Shown piece after piece: positions 1-13,500 of a stretch of 64,000 bases of DNA. Position 1 is the first letter of the stretch. Every line of letters starts with the position of its first letter. The notes below the pieces were generated by a model that was not told where the DNA came from, searched no databases, and saw only the letters and a list, made by a program, of their open reading frames with translations. Made by a program: the position numbers and the translations under genes. Origin of the DNA: Ostrinia nubilalis (Eukaryota > Arthropoda > Insecta > Lepidoptera > Crambidae); NCBI RefSeq assembly GCF_963855985.1, contig NC_087114.1, positions 25,001-89,000 of the forward strand. The letters run 5' to 3'.

Positions 1-962
1 GGAGCGATGCCGATCACAGGACTTAATTCAATGTGTATTATTCCTTTTTCTTTTACAAGTATTGCTATATTATTCAAATTGTCATTTTGTACCATACTCT
101 GTGTGGCCCTCGGGGCTGGTCTGTGGCTCGTCGGCCCTCCAATGTCGCCATGGGACAAATGATCGGAACGGTCCCCGGGACAGGAAAGACATCTGGCCCC
201 GGCAGCCAAGTAAGATCTGTCTGGCGGCTGAGGAGGGACGGTGGCCCTCGGGCTGGTCCTGATGGTTCTCACGGTCTCGAAGTCACTAAGATCAATTAAT
301 TTATGACATCAATTTGCTTTTTCATTAATAACATTGCATATTTATAACGAGGTCCATGGCCCAAGGGTCGGACCCGGGGATTCGCCCACCCACTGCTGGC
401 GCTGGTGGGACAGGCGATCCGAGGGGCTCAAGGGGTTGGCATTTTAATAGGAGTAGCCCTTCACTGGGCTAGCCCCAGCCCCAGTGGCCTATTAGGGTCA
501 GTGCACGGTCCCGGCTCACAGGGTGCTGTCGGTGGTCCTCGGGTCCGGCTTGAGGGTCCGGACTACCTTAAAAGCCAAACATTTTAACAACCAAGTCCCA
601 ATAATTACTTGATCACAGTATTATTATTCATGTAGAACTTAACGCTTTCCTTTTGTATATAATTTGCCTGTAACTGACTAAATTTTAACTCCTGTCTAGT
701 GTCACACTAACATTCTATGTTTTACTAATTAACCATTGTATAAATATAAACTTGTGTGTGTAAATTTAAATAACTATGTCAATCAAGTGAATAATTTCCT
801 GGTCACCATTGTATATAATTAAGTAAATCAGTAAAAATAACTAGAAACAAGCGGATAATTTGTGTTAACCATTGTATATTGTAAATTAGTTTGTAAGTTA
901 GGCTAAGATCTTTTGTTTATAACATCTGTACTGGGCGGCCTATGTCTATACCTGTAAAGGCT

Positions 963-1002
963 AGTGCTGGGGGAAAACTCTCTATTTCCTTCCCCCAGCA
1001 CT
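963..1002 (+). other. 3' UTR hairpin 1 of E1 (13-bp perfect stem)
   Basis: AGTGCTGGGGGAA at 963-975 is perfectly complementary to TTCCCCCAGCACT at 990-1002, with a 14-nt loop. The same hairpin occurs in E3 at about 30620-30658 with one mismatch. It lies about 250 nt from the poly(A) tail. In R1-clade elements such as SART1 the 3' UTR is recognised by the element's own reverse transcriptase, so a role in RNA recognition is plausible but inferred. Confidence 0.7.
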
Positions 1003-1028
1003 CCCAGTCCATCTTTTTCTGTCCCCCA

Positions 1029-1069
1029 GGCCCTCCGTGAGCAGGCATCCTTAACCGCCTCGGAGGGCC
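1029..1069 (+). other. 3' UTR hairpin 2 of E1 (9-bp perfect stem, covaries with E3)
   Basis: GGCCCTCCG at 1029-1037 pairs with CGGAGGGCC at 1061-1069. The loop contains a gagcaggcatc block that is also conserved in E3. In E3 the stem reads GACCCACC/GGTGGGTC: two positions changed on both sides so that pairing is kept. This is direct evidence that the folded RNA matters. Confidence 0.75.
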
Positions 1070-1242
1070 GTGAGCCCGGTTCGTAACTCCACCCACTCTT
1101 GGTGTGGCACGCCTGCCGGTACCTAAGTGTCGAATCTTAACTTTAAGAATAACTCTGTACTAGCGTAAGTTAGTTAGTTTTAGGTCCTAATGGACGTCCC
1201 CTAATATAACATAATAAAGTACCTTGTGTGGCTAAAATGGAG

Positions 1243-1276
<34 letters not shown>

Positions 1277-1279
<3 letters not shown>

Positions 1280-1501
1280 AACCTAACCTAACCTAACCTA
1301 ACCTAACCTAACCTAACCTAACCTAACCTAACCTAACCTAACCTAACCTAACCTAACCTAACCTAACCTAACCTAACCTAACCTAACCTAACCTAACCTA
1401 ACCTAACCTAACCTAACCTAACCTAACCTAACCTAACCTAACCTAACCTAACCTAACCTAACCTAACCTAACCTAACCTAACCTAACCTAACCTAACCTA
1501 A
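1277..1501. repeat. Telomeric array T1, (CCTAA)45
   Basis: 225 bp of uninterrupted CCTAA, the complement of the insect telomere repeat TTAGG; no variant unit was seen. It joins the E1 poly(A) on its left and the first 528-bp monomer of E2 on its right. Confidence 0.98.
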
Positions 1502-1503
1502 CC

Positions 1504-4500
1504 CAACTCAATTTTCTAGAAAATAATAGCGCACCTATAGGTATTGTACATCATTTTGAGCGCAAATTTTTTGCCGACACGCCAGTACCATTTAGAGACC
1601 CCTACAATTTCATTTCGCTAATTTATTAAATTTTTTGTATTTTTAATTTAGACTTAGAAAATTTCCATAGTAAATTTTATAACTTTGTCATTTTTGGTCC
1701 GATTTTCAAAATTTTTTCGCTTTAACAGACTCACCCCTTTCGGTTTAGCATCCCCCTGACGTCCGATTGACACCGCTCCATACTAAATTCTGCTTTTTTG
1801 GTGGTCTTTAGTGTTTTGGGTAACATCTGAGACGGTTTTTGGACGTCATTTTCAAAATTTTATAGGGCCACCCCCGACGTTTATCGGCTATTCGTGTTCG
1901 TCTCGGCGAGCCCTATCCGTAGACACCCCGTTTGTAGGGATCCGACGTCAAAAACTTTGTAAATTTGCAAAAACCTATTCTAAATTTGACCGAACCGAGG
2001 TTACTTGGTGGAGCTCGACAAAACCGAAAATCAACTCAATTTTCTAGAAAATAATAGCGCACCTATAGGTATTGTACATCATTTTGAGCGCAAATTTTTT
2101 GCCGACACGCCAGTACCATTTAGAGACCCCTACAATTTCATTTCGCTAATTTATTAAATTTTTTGTATTTTTAATTTAGACTTAGAAAATTTCCATAGTA
2201 AATTTTATAACTTTGTCATTTTTGGTCCGATTTTCAAAATTTTTTCGCTTTAACAGACTCACCCCTTTCGGTTTAGCATCCCCCTGACGTCCGATTGACA
2301 CCGCTCCATACTAAATTCTGCTTTTTTGGTGGTCTTTAGTGTTTTGGGTAACATCTGAGACGGTTTTTGGACGTCATTTTCAAAATTTTATAGGGCCACC
2401 CCCGACGTTTATCGGCTATTCGTGTTCGTCTCGGCGAGCCCTATCCGTAGACACCCCGTTTGTAGGGATCCGACGTCAAAAACTTTGTAAATTTGCAAAA
2501 ACCTATTCTAAATTTGACCGAACCGAGGTTACTTGGTGGAGCTCGACAAAACCGAAAATCAACTCAATTTTCTAGAAAATAATAGCGCACCTATAGGTAT
2601 TGTACATCATTTTGAGCGCAAATTTTTTGCCGACACGCCAGTACCATTTAGAGACCCCTACAATTTCATTTCGCTAATTTATTAAATTTTTTGTATTTTT
2701 AATTTAGACTTAGAAAATTTCCATAGTAAATTTTATAACTTTGTCATTTTTGGTCCGATTTTCAAAATTTTTTCGCTTTAACAGACTCACCCCTTTCGGT
2801 TTAGCATCCCCCTGACGTCCGATTGACACCGCTCCATACTAAATTCTGCTTTTTTGGTGGTCTTTAGTGTTTTGGGTAACATCTGAGACGGTTTTTGGAC
2901 GTCATTTTCAAAATTTTATAGGGCCACCCCCGACGTTTATCGGCTATTCGTGTTCGTCTCGGCGAGCCCTATCCGTAGACACCCCGTTTGTAGGGATCCG
3001 ACGTCAAAAACTTTGTAAATTTGCAAAAACCTATTCTAAATTTGACCGAACCGAGGTTACTTGGTGGAGCTCGACAAAACCGAAAATCAACTCAATTTTC
3101 TAGAAAATAATAGCGCACCTATAGGTATTGTACATCATTTTGAGCGCAAATTTTTTGCCGACACGCCAGTACCATTTAGAGACCCCTACAATTTCATTTC
3201 GCTAATTTATTAAATTTTTTGTATTTTTAATTTAGACTTAGAAAATTTCCATAGTAAATTTTATAACTTTGTCATTTTTGGTCCGATTTTCAAAATTTTT
3301 TCGCTTTAACAGACTCACCCCTTTCGGTTTAGCATCCCCCTGACGTCCGATTGACACCGCTCCATACTAAATTCTGCTTTTTTGGTGGTCTTTAGTGTTT
3401 TGGGTAACATCTGAGACGGTTTTTGGACGTCATTTTCAAAATTTTATAGGGCCACCCCCGACGTTTATCGGCTATTCGTGTTCGTCTCGGCGAGCCCTAT
3501 CCGTAGACACCCCGTTTGTAGGGATCCGACGTCAAAAACTTTGTAAATTTGCAAAAACCTATTCTAAATTTGACCGAACCGAGGTTACTTGGTGGAGCTC
3601 GACAAAACCGAAAATCAACTCAATTTTCTAGAAAATAATAGCGCACCTATAGGTATTGTACATCATTTTGAGCGCAAATTTTTTGCCGACACGCCAGTAC
3701 CATTTAGAGACCCCTACAATTTCATTTCGCTAATTTATTAAATTTTTTGTATTTTTAATTTAGACTTAGAAAATTTCCATAGTAAATTTTATAACTTTGT
3801 CATTTTTGGTCCGATTTTCAAAATTTTTTCGCTTTAACAGACTCACCCCTTTCGGTTTAGCATCCCCCTGACGTCCGATTGACACCGCTCCATACTAAAT
3901 TCTGCTTTTTTGGTGGTCTTTAGTGTTTTGGGTAACATCTGAGACGGTTTTTGGACGTCATTTTCAAAATTTTATAGGGCCACCCCCGACGTTTATCGGC
4001 TATTCGTGTTCGTCTCGGCGAGCCCTATCCGTAGACACCCCGTTTGTAGGGATCCGACGTCAAAAACTTTGTAAATTTGCAAAAACCTATTCTAAATTTG
4101 ACCGAACCGAGGTTACTTGGTGGAGCTCGACAAAACCGAAAATCAACTCAATTTTCTAGAAAATAATAGCGCACCTATAGGTATTGTACATCATTTTGAG
4201 CGCAAATTTTTTGCCGACACGCCAGTACCATTTAGAGACCCCTACAATTTCATTTCGCTAATTTATTAAATTTTTTGTATTTTTAATTTAGACTTAGAAA
4301 ATTTCCATAGTAAATTTTATAACTTTGTCATTTTTGGTCCGATTTTCAAAATTTTTTCGCTTTAACAGACTCACCCCTTTCGGTTTAGCATCCCCCTGAC
4401 GTCCGATTGACACCGCTCCATACTAAATTCTGCTTTTTTGGTGGTCTTTAGTGTTTTGGGTAACATCTGAGACGGTTTTTGGACGTCATTTTCAAAATTT

Positions 4501-7500
4501 TATAGGGCCACCCCCGACGTTTATCGGCTATTCGTGTTCGTCTCGGCGAGCCCTATCCGTAGACACCCCGTTTGTAGGGATCCGACGTCAAAAACTTTGT
4601 AAATTTGCAAAAACCTATTCTAAATTTGACCGAACCGAGGTTACTTGGTGGAGCTCGACAAAACCGAAAATCAACTCAATTTTCTAGAAAATAATAGCGC
4701 ACCTATAGGTATTGTACATCATTTTGAGCGCAAATTTTTTGCCGACACGCCAGTACCATTTAGAGACCCCTACAATTTCATTTCGCTAATTTATTAAATT
4801 TTTTGTATTTTTAATTTAGACTTAGAAAATTTCCATAGTAAATTTTATAACTTTGTCATTTTTGGTCCGATTTTCAAAATTTTTTCGCTTTAACAGACTC
4901 ACCCCTTTCGGTTTAGCATCCCCCTGACGTCCGATTGACACCGCTCCATACTAAATTCTGCTTTTTTGGTGGTCTTTAGTGTTTTGGGTAACATCTGAGA
5001 CGGTTTTTGGACGTCATTTTCAAAATTTTATAGGGCCACCCCCGACGTTTATCGGCTATTCGTGTTCGTCTCGGCGAGCCCTATCCGTAGACACCCCGTT
5101 TGTAGGGATCCGACGTCAAAAACTTTGTAAATTTGCAAAAACCTATTCTAAATTTGACCGAACCGAGGTTACTTGGTGGAGCTCGACAAAACCGAAAATC
5201 AACTCAATTTTCTAGAAAATAATAGCGCACCTATAGGTATTGTACATCATTTTGAGCGCAAATTTTTTGCCGACACGCCAGTACCATTTAGAGACCCCTA
5301 CAATTTCATTTCGCTAATTTATTAAATTTTTTGTATTTTTAATTTAGACTTAGAAAATTTCCATAGTAAATTTTATAACTTTGTCATTTTTGGTCCGATT
5401 TTCAAAATTTTTTCGCTTTAACAGACTCACCCCTTTCGGTTTAGCATCCCCCTGACGTCCGATTGACACCGCTCCATACTAAATTCTGCTTTTTTGGTGG
5501 TCTTTAGTGTTTTGGGTAACATCTGAGACGGTTTTTGGACGTCATTTTCAAAATTTTATAGGGCCACCCCCGACGTTTATCGGCTATTCGTGTTCGTCTC
5601 GGCGAGCCCTATCCGTAGACACCCCGTTTGTAGGGATCCGACGTCAAAAACTTTGTAAATTTGCAAAAACCTATTCTAAATTTGACCGAACCGAGGTTAC
5701 TTGGTGGAGCTCGACAAAACCGAAAATCAACTCAATTTTCTAGAAAATAATAGCGCACCTATAGGTATTGTACATCATTTTGAGCGCAAATTTTTTGCCG
5801 ACACGCCAGTACCATTTAGAGACCCCTACAATTTCATTTCGCTAATTTATTAAATTTTTTGTATTTTTAATTTAGACTTAGAAAATTTCCATAGTAAATT
5901 TTATAACTTTGTCATTTTTGGTCCGATTTTCAAAATTTTTTCGCTTTAACAGACTCACCCCTTTCGGTTTAGCATCCCCCTGACGTCCGATTGACACCGC
6001 TCCATACTAAATTCTGCTTTTTTGGTGGTCTTTAGTGTTTTGGGTAACATCTGAGACGGTTTTTGGACGTCATTTTCAAAATTTTATAGGGCCACCCCCG
6101 ACGTTTATCGGCTATTCGTGTTCGTCTCGGCGAGCCCTATCCGTAGACACCCCGTTTGTAGGGATCCGACGTCAAAAACTTTGTAAATTTGCAAAAACCT
6201 ATTCTAAATTTGACCGAACCGAGGTTACTTGGTGGAGCTCGACAAAACCGAAAATCAACTCAATTTTCTAGAAAATAATAGCGCACCTATAGGTATTGTA
6301 CATCATTTTGAGCGCAAATTTTTTGCCGACACGCCAGTACCATTTAGAGACCCCTACAATTTCATTTCGCTAATTTATTAAATTTTTTGTATTTTTAATT
6401 TAGACTTAGAAAATTTCCATAGTAAATTTTATAACTTTGTCATTTTTGGTCCGATTTTCAAAATTTTTTCGCTTTAACAGACTCACCCCTTTCGGTTTAG
6501 CATCCCCCTGACGTCCGATTGACACCGCTCCATACTAAATTCTGCTTTTTTGGTGGTCTTTAGTGTTTTGGGTAACATCTGAGACGGTTTTTGGACGTCA
6601 TTTTCAAAATTTTATAGGGCCACCCCCGACGTTTATCGGCTATTCGTGTTCGTCTCGGCGAGCCCTATCCGTAGACACCCCGTTTGTAGGGATCCGACGT
6701 CAAAAACTTTGTAAATTTGCAAAAACCTATTCTAAATTTGACCGAACCGAGGTTACTTGGTGGAGCTCGACAAAACCGAAAATCAACTCAATTTTCTAGA
6801 AAATAATAGCGCACCTATAGGTATTGTACATCATTTTGAGCGCAAATTTTTTGCCGACACGCCAGTACCATTTAGAGACCCCTACAATTTCATTTCGCTA
6901 ATTTATTAAATTTTTTGTATTTTTAATTTAGACTTAGAAAATTTCCATAGTAAATTTTATAACTTTGTCATTTTTGGTCCGATTTTCAAAATTTTTTCGC
7001 TTTAACAGACTCACCCCTTTCGGTTTAGCATCCCCCTGACGTCCGATTGACACCGCTCCATACTAAATTCTGCTTTTTTGGTGGTCTTTAGTGTTTTGGG
7101 TAACATCTGAGACGGTTTTTGGACGTCATTTTCAAAATTTTATAGGGCCACCCCCGACGTTTATCGGCTATTCGTGTTCGTCTCGGCGAGCCCTATCCGT
7201 AGACACCCCGTTTGTAGGGATCCGACGTCAAAAACTTTGTAAATTTGCAAAAACCTATTCTAAATTTGACCGAACCGAGGTTACTTGGTGGAGCTCGACA
7301 AAACCGAAAATCAACTCAATTTTCTAGAAAATAATAGCGCACCTATAGGTATTGTACATCATTTTGAGCGCAAATTTTTTGCCGACACGCCAGTACCATT
7401 TAGAGACCCCTACAATTTCATTTCGCTAATTTATTAAATTTTTTGTATTTTTAATTTAGACTTAGAAAATTTCCATAGTAAATTTTATAACTTTGTCATT

Positions 7501-10500
7501 TTTGGTCCGATTTTCAAAATTTTTTCGCTTTAACAGACTCACCCCTTTCGGTTTAGCATCCCCCTGACGTCCGATTGACACCGCTCCATACTAAATTCTG
7601 CTTTTTTGGTGGTCTTTAGTGTTTTGGGTAACATCTGAGACGGTTTTTGGACGTCATTTTCAAAATTTTATAGGGCCACCCCCGACGTTTATCGGCTATT
7701 CGTGTTCGTCTCGGCGAGCCCTATCCGTAGACACCCCGTTTGTAGGGATCCGACGTCAAAAACTTTGTAAATTTGCAAAAACCTATTCTAAATTTGACCG
7801 AACCGAGGTTACTTGGTGGAGCTCGACAAAACCGAAAATCAACTCAATTTTCTAGAAAATAATAGCGCACCTATAGGTATTGTACATCATTTTGAGCGCA
7901 AATTTTTTGCCGACACGCCAGTACCATTTAGAGACCCCTACAATTTCATTTCGCTAATTTATTAAATTTTTTGTATTTTTAATTTAGACTTAGAAAATTT
8001 CCATAGTAAATTTTATAACTTTGTCATTTTTGGTCCGATTTTCAAAATTTTTTCGCTTTAACAGACTCACCCCTTTCGGTTTAGCATCCCCCTGACGTCC
8101 GATTGACACCGCTCCATACTAAATTCTGCTTTTTTGGTGGTCTTTAGTGTTTTGGGTAACATCTGAGACGGTTTTTGGACGTCATTTTCAAAATTTTATA
8201 GGGCCACCCCCGACGTTTATCGGCTATTCGTGTTCGTCTCGGCGAGCCCTATCCGTAGACACCCCGTTTGTAGGGATCCGACGTCAAAAACTTTGTAAAT
8301 TTGCAAAAACCTATTCTAAATTTGACCGAACCGAGGTTACTTGGTGGAGCTCGACAAAACCGAAAATCAACTCAATTTTCTAGAAAATAATAGCGCACCT
8401 ATAGGTATTGTACATCATTTTGAGCGCAAATTTTTTGCCGACACGCCAGTACCATTTAGAGACCCCTACAATTTCATTTCGCTAATTTATTAAATTTTTT
8501 GTATTTTTAATTTAGACTTAGAAAATTTCCATAGTAAATTTTATAACTTTGTCATTTTTGGTCCGATTTTCAAAATTTTTTCGCTTTAACAGACTCACCC
8601 CTTTCGGTTTAGCATCCCCCTGACGTCCGATTGACACCGCTCCATACTAAATTCTGCTTTTTTGGTGGTCTTTAGTGTTTTGGGTAACATCTGAGACGGT
8701 TTTTGGACGTCATTTTCAAAATTTTATAGGGCCACCCCCGACGTTTATCGGCTATTCGTGTTCGTCTCGGCGAGCCCTATCCGTAGACACCCCGTTTGTA
8801 GGGATCCGACGTCAAAAACTTTGTAAATTTGCAAAAACCTATTCTAAATTTGACCGAACCGAGGTTACTTGGTGGAGCTCGACAAAACCGAAAATCAACT
8901 CAATTTTCTAGAAAATAATAGCGCACCTATAGGTATTGTACATCATTTTGAGCGCAAATTTTTTGCCGACACGCCAGTACCATTTAGAGACCCCTACAAT
9001 TTCATTTCGCTAATTTATTAAATTTTTTGTATTTTTAATTTAGACTTAGAAAATTTCCATAGTAAATTTTATAACTTTGTCATTTTTGGTCCGATTTTCA
9101 AAATTTTTTCGCTTTAACAGACTCACCCCTTTCGGTTTAGCATCCCCCTGACGTCCGATTGACACCGCTCCATACTAAATTCTGCTTTTTTGGTGGTCTT
9201 TAGTGTTTTGGGTAACATCTGAGACGGTTTTTGGACGTCATTTTCAAAATTTTATAGGGCCACCCCCGACGTTTATCGGCTATTCGTGTTCGTCTCGGCG
9301 AGCCCTATCCGTAGACACCCCGTTTGTAGGGATCCGACGTCAAAAACTTTGTAAATTTGCAAAAACCTATTCTAAATTTGACCGAACCGAGGTTACTTGG
9401 TGGAGCTCGACAAAACCGAAAATCAACTCAATTTTCTAGAAAATAATAGCGCACCTATAGGTATTGTACATCATTTTGAGCGCAAATTTTTTGCCGACAC
9501 GCCAGTACCATTTAGAGACCCCTACAATTTCATTTCGCTAATTTATTAAATTTTTTGTATTTTTAATTTAGACTTAGAAAATTTCCATAGTAAATTTTAT
9601 AACTTTGTCATTTTTGGTCCGATTTTCAAAATTTTTTCGCTTTAACAGACTCACCCCTTTCGGTTTAGCATCCCCCTGACGTCCGATTGACACCGCTCCA
9701 TACTAAATTCTGCTTTTTTGGTGGTCTTTAGTGTTTTGGGTAACATCTGAGACGGTTTTTGGACGTCATTTTCAAAATTTTATAGGGCCACCCCCGACGT
9801 TTATCGGCTATTCGTGTTCGTCTCGGCGAGCCCTATCCGTAGACACCCCGTTTGTAGGGATCCGACGTCAAAAACTTTGTAAATTTGCAAAAACCTATTC
9901 TAAATTTGACCGAACCGAGGTTACTTGGTGGAGCTCGACAAAACCGAAAATCAACTCAATTTTCTAGAAAATAATAGCGCACCTATAGGTATTGTACATC
10001 ATTTTGAGCGCAAATTTTTTGCCGACACGCCAGTACCATTTAGAGACCCCTACAATTTCATTTCGCTAATTTATTAAATTTTTTGTATTTTTAATTTAGA
10101 CTTAGAAAATTTCCATAGTAAATTTTATAACTTTGTCATTTTTGGTCCGATTTTCAAAATTTTTTCGCTTTAACAGACTCACCCCTTTCGGTTTAGCATC
10201 CCCCTGACGTCCGATTGACACCGCTCCATACTAAATTCTGCTTTTTTGGTGGTCTTTAGTGTTTTGGGTAACATCTGAGACGGTTTTTGGACGTCATTTT
10301 CAAAATTTTATAGGGCCACCCCCGACGTTTATCGGCTATTCGTGTTCGTCTCGGCGAGCCCTATCCGTAGACACCCCGTTTGTAGGGATCCGACGTCAAA
10401 AACTTTGTAAATTTGCAAAAACCTATTCTAAATTTGACCGAACCGAGGTTACTTGGTGGAGCTCGACAAAACCGAAAATCAACTCAATTTTCTAGAAAAT

Positions 10501-13500
10501 AATAGCGCACCTATAGGTATTGTACATCATTTTGAGCGCAAATTTTTTGCCGACACGCCAGTACCATTTAGAGACCCCTACAATTTCATTTCGCTAATTT
10601 ATTAAATTTTTTGTATTTTTAATTTAGACTTAGAAAATTTCCATAGTAAATTTTATAACTTTGTCATTTTTGGTCCGATTTTCAAAATTTTTTCGCTTTA
10701 ACAGACTCACCCCTTTCGGTTTAGCATCCCCCTGACGTCCGATTGACACCGCTCCATACTAAATTCTGCTTTTTTGGTGGTCTTTAGTGTTTTGGGTAAC
10801 ATCTGAGACGGTTTTTGGACGTCATTTTCAAAATTTTATAGGGCCACCCCCGACGTTTATCGGCTATTCGTGTTCGTCTCGGCGAGCCCTATCCGTAGAC
10901 ACCCCGTTTGTAGGGATCCGACGTCAAAAACTTTGTAAATTTGCAAAAACCTATTCTAAATTTGACCGAACCGAGGTTACTTGGTGGAGCTCGACAAAAC
11001 CGAAAATCAACTCAATTTTCTAGAAAATAATAGCGCACCTATAGGTATTGTACATCATTTTGAGCGCAAATTTTTTGCCGACACGCCAGTACCATTTAGA
11101 GACCCCTACAATTTCATTTCGCTAATTTATTAAATTTTTTGTATTTTTAATTTAGACTTAGAAAATTTCCATAGTAAATTTTATAACTTTGTCATTTTTG
11201 GTCCGATTTTCAAAATTTTTTCGCTTTAACAGACTCACCCCTTTCGGTTTAGCATCCCCCTGACGTCCGATTGACACCGCTCCATACTAAATTCTGCTTT
11301 TTTGGTGGTCTTTAGTGTTTTGGGTAACATCTGAGACGGTTTTTGGACGTCATTTTCAAAATTTTATAGGGCCACCCCCGACGTTTATCGGCTATTCGTG
11401 TTCGTCTCGGCGAGCCCTATCCGTAGACACCCCGTTTGTAGGGATCCGACGTCAAAAACTTTGTAAATTTGCAAAAACCTATTCTAAATTTGACCGAACC
11501 GAGGTTACTTGGTGGAGCTCGACAAAACCGAAAATCAACTCAATTTTCTAGAAAATAATAGCGCACCTATAGGTATTGTACATCATTTTGAGCGCAAATT
11601 TTTTGCCGACACGCCAGTACCATTTAGAGACCCCTACAATTTCATTTCGCTAATTTATTAAATTTTTTGTATTTTTAATTTAGACTTAGAAAATTTCCAT
11701 AGTAAATTTTATAACTTTGTCATTTTTGGTCCGATTTTCAAAATTTTTTCGCTTTAACAGACTCACCCCTTTCGGTTTAGCATCCCCCTGACGTCCGATT
11801 GACACCGCTCCATACTAAATTCTGCTTTTTTGGTGGTCTTTAGTGTTTTGGGTAACATCTGAGACGGTTTTTGGACGTCATTTTCAAAATTTTATAGGGC
11901 CACCCCCGACGTTTATCGGCTATTCGTGTTCGTCTCGGCGAGCCCTATCCGTAGACACCCCGTTTGTAGGGATCCGACGTCAAAAACTTTGTAAATTTGC
12001 AAAAACCTATTCTAAATTTGACCGAACCGAGGTTACTTGGTGGAGCTCGACAAAACCGAAAATCAACTCAATTTTCTAGAAAATAATAGCGCACCTATAG
12101 GTATTGTACATCATTTTGAGCGCAAATTTTTTGCCGACACGCCAGTACCATTTAGAGACCCCTACAATTTCATTTCGCTAATTTATTAAATTTTTTGTAT
12201 TTTTAATTTAGACTTAGAAAATTTCCATAGTAAATTTTATAACTTTGTCATTTTTGGTCCGATTTTCAAAATTTTTTCGCTTTAACAGACTCACCCCTTT
12301 CGGTTTAGCATCCCCCTGACGTCCGATTGACACCGCTCCATACTAAATTCTGCTTTTTTGGTGGTCTTTAGTGTTTTGGGTAACATCTGAGACGGTTTTT
12401 GGACGTCATTTTCAAAATTTTATAGGGCCACCCCCGACGTTTATCGGCTATTCGTGTTCGTCTCGGCGAGCCCTATCCGTAGACACCCCGTTTGTAGGGA
12501 TCCGACGTCAAAAACTTTGTAAATTTGCAAAAACCTATTCTAAATTTGACCGAACCGAGGTTACTTGGTGGAGCTCGACAAAACCGAAAATCAACTCAAT
12601 TTTCTAGAAAATAATAGCGCACCTATAGGTATTGTACATCATTTTGAGCGCAAATTTTTTGCCGACACGCCAGTACCATTTAGAGACCCCTACAATTTCA
12701 TTTCGCTAATTTATTAAATTTTTTGTATTTTTAATTTAGACTTAGAAAATTTCCATAGTAAATTTTATAACTTTGTCATTTTTGGTCCGATTTTCAAAAT
12801 TTTTTCGCTTTAACAGACTCACCCCTTTCGGTTTAGCATCCCCCTGACGTCCGATTGACACCGCTCCATACTAAATTCTGCTTTTTTGGTGGTCTTTAGT
12901 GTTTTGGGTAACATCTGAGACGGTTTTTGGACGTCATTTTCAAAATTTTATAGGGCCACCCCCGACGTTTATCGGCTATTCGTGTTCGTCTCGGCGAGCC
13001 CTATCCGTAGACACCCCGTTTGTAGGGATCCGACGTCAAAAACTTTGTAAATTTGCAAAAACCTATTCTAAATTTGACCGAACCGAGGTTACTTGGTGGA
13101 GCTCGACAAAACCGAAAATCAACTCAATTTTCTAGAAAATAATAGCGCACCTATAGGTATTGTACATCATTTTGAGCGCAAATTTTTTGCCGACACGCCA
13201 GTACCATTTAGAGACCCCTACAATTTCATTTCGCTAATTTATTAAATTTTTTGTATTTTTAATTTAGACTTAGAAAATTTCCATAGTAAATTTTATAACT
13301 TTGTCATTTTTGGTCCGATTTTCAAAATTTTTTCGCTTTAACAGACTCACCCCTTTCGGTTTAGCATCCCCCTGACGTCCGATTGACACCGCTCCATACT
13401 AAATTCTGCTTTTTTGGTGGTCTTTAGTGTTTTGGGTAACATCTGAGACGGTTTTTGGACGTCATTTTCAAAATTTTATAGGGCCACCCCCGACGTTTAT

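Larger units (their letters stand above)
1..1276 (+). mobile_element. E1: 3' UTR and poly(A) tail of a telomeric ORF1/ORF2 non-LTR retrotransposon (5' part outside window)
   Basis: No convincing reading frame is present. The last ~350 bp (about 925-1244) align by eye with the end of element E3 (about 30580-30890): the same start gtactgggcggcct, the same large hairpin, the same closing gtggctaaa-A tail. It is therefore the 3' end of the same family as E3. Upstream the sequence is GC-rich between 100 and 560 and AT-rich from 590 to 930, and it does not obviously match the E3 3' UTR repeats. An AATAAA lies at 1213-1218, about 30 nt before a 32-A tail (1245-1276), which abuts CCTAA directly. Confidence 0.8.

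Noticed and set aside
1..900. Short open frames in the E1 3' UTR (for example 33-299 and 405-587)
   Set aside because: Short, compositionally biased and not matching any element protein.
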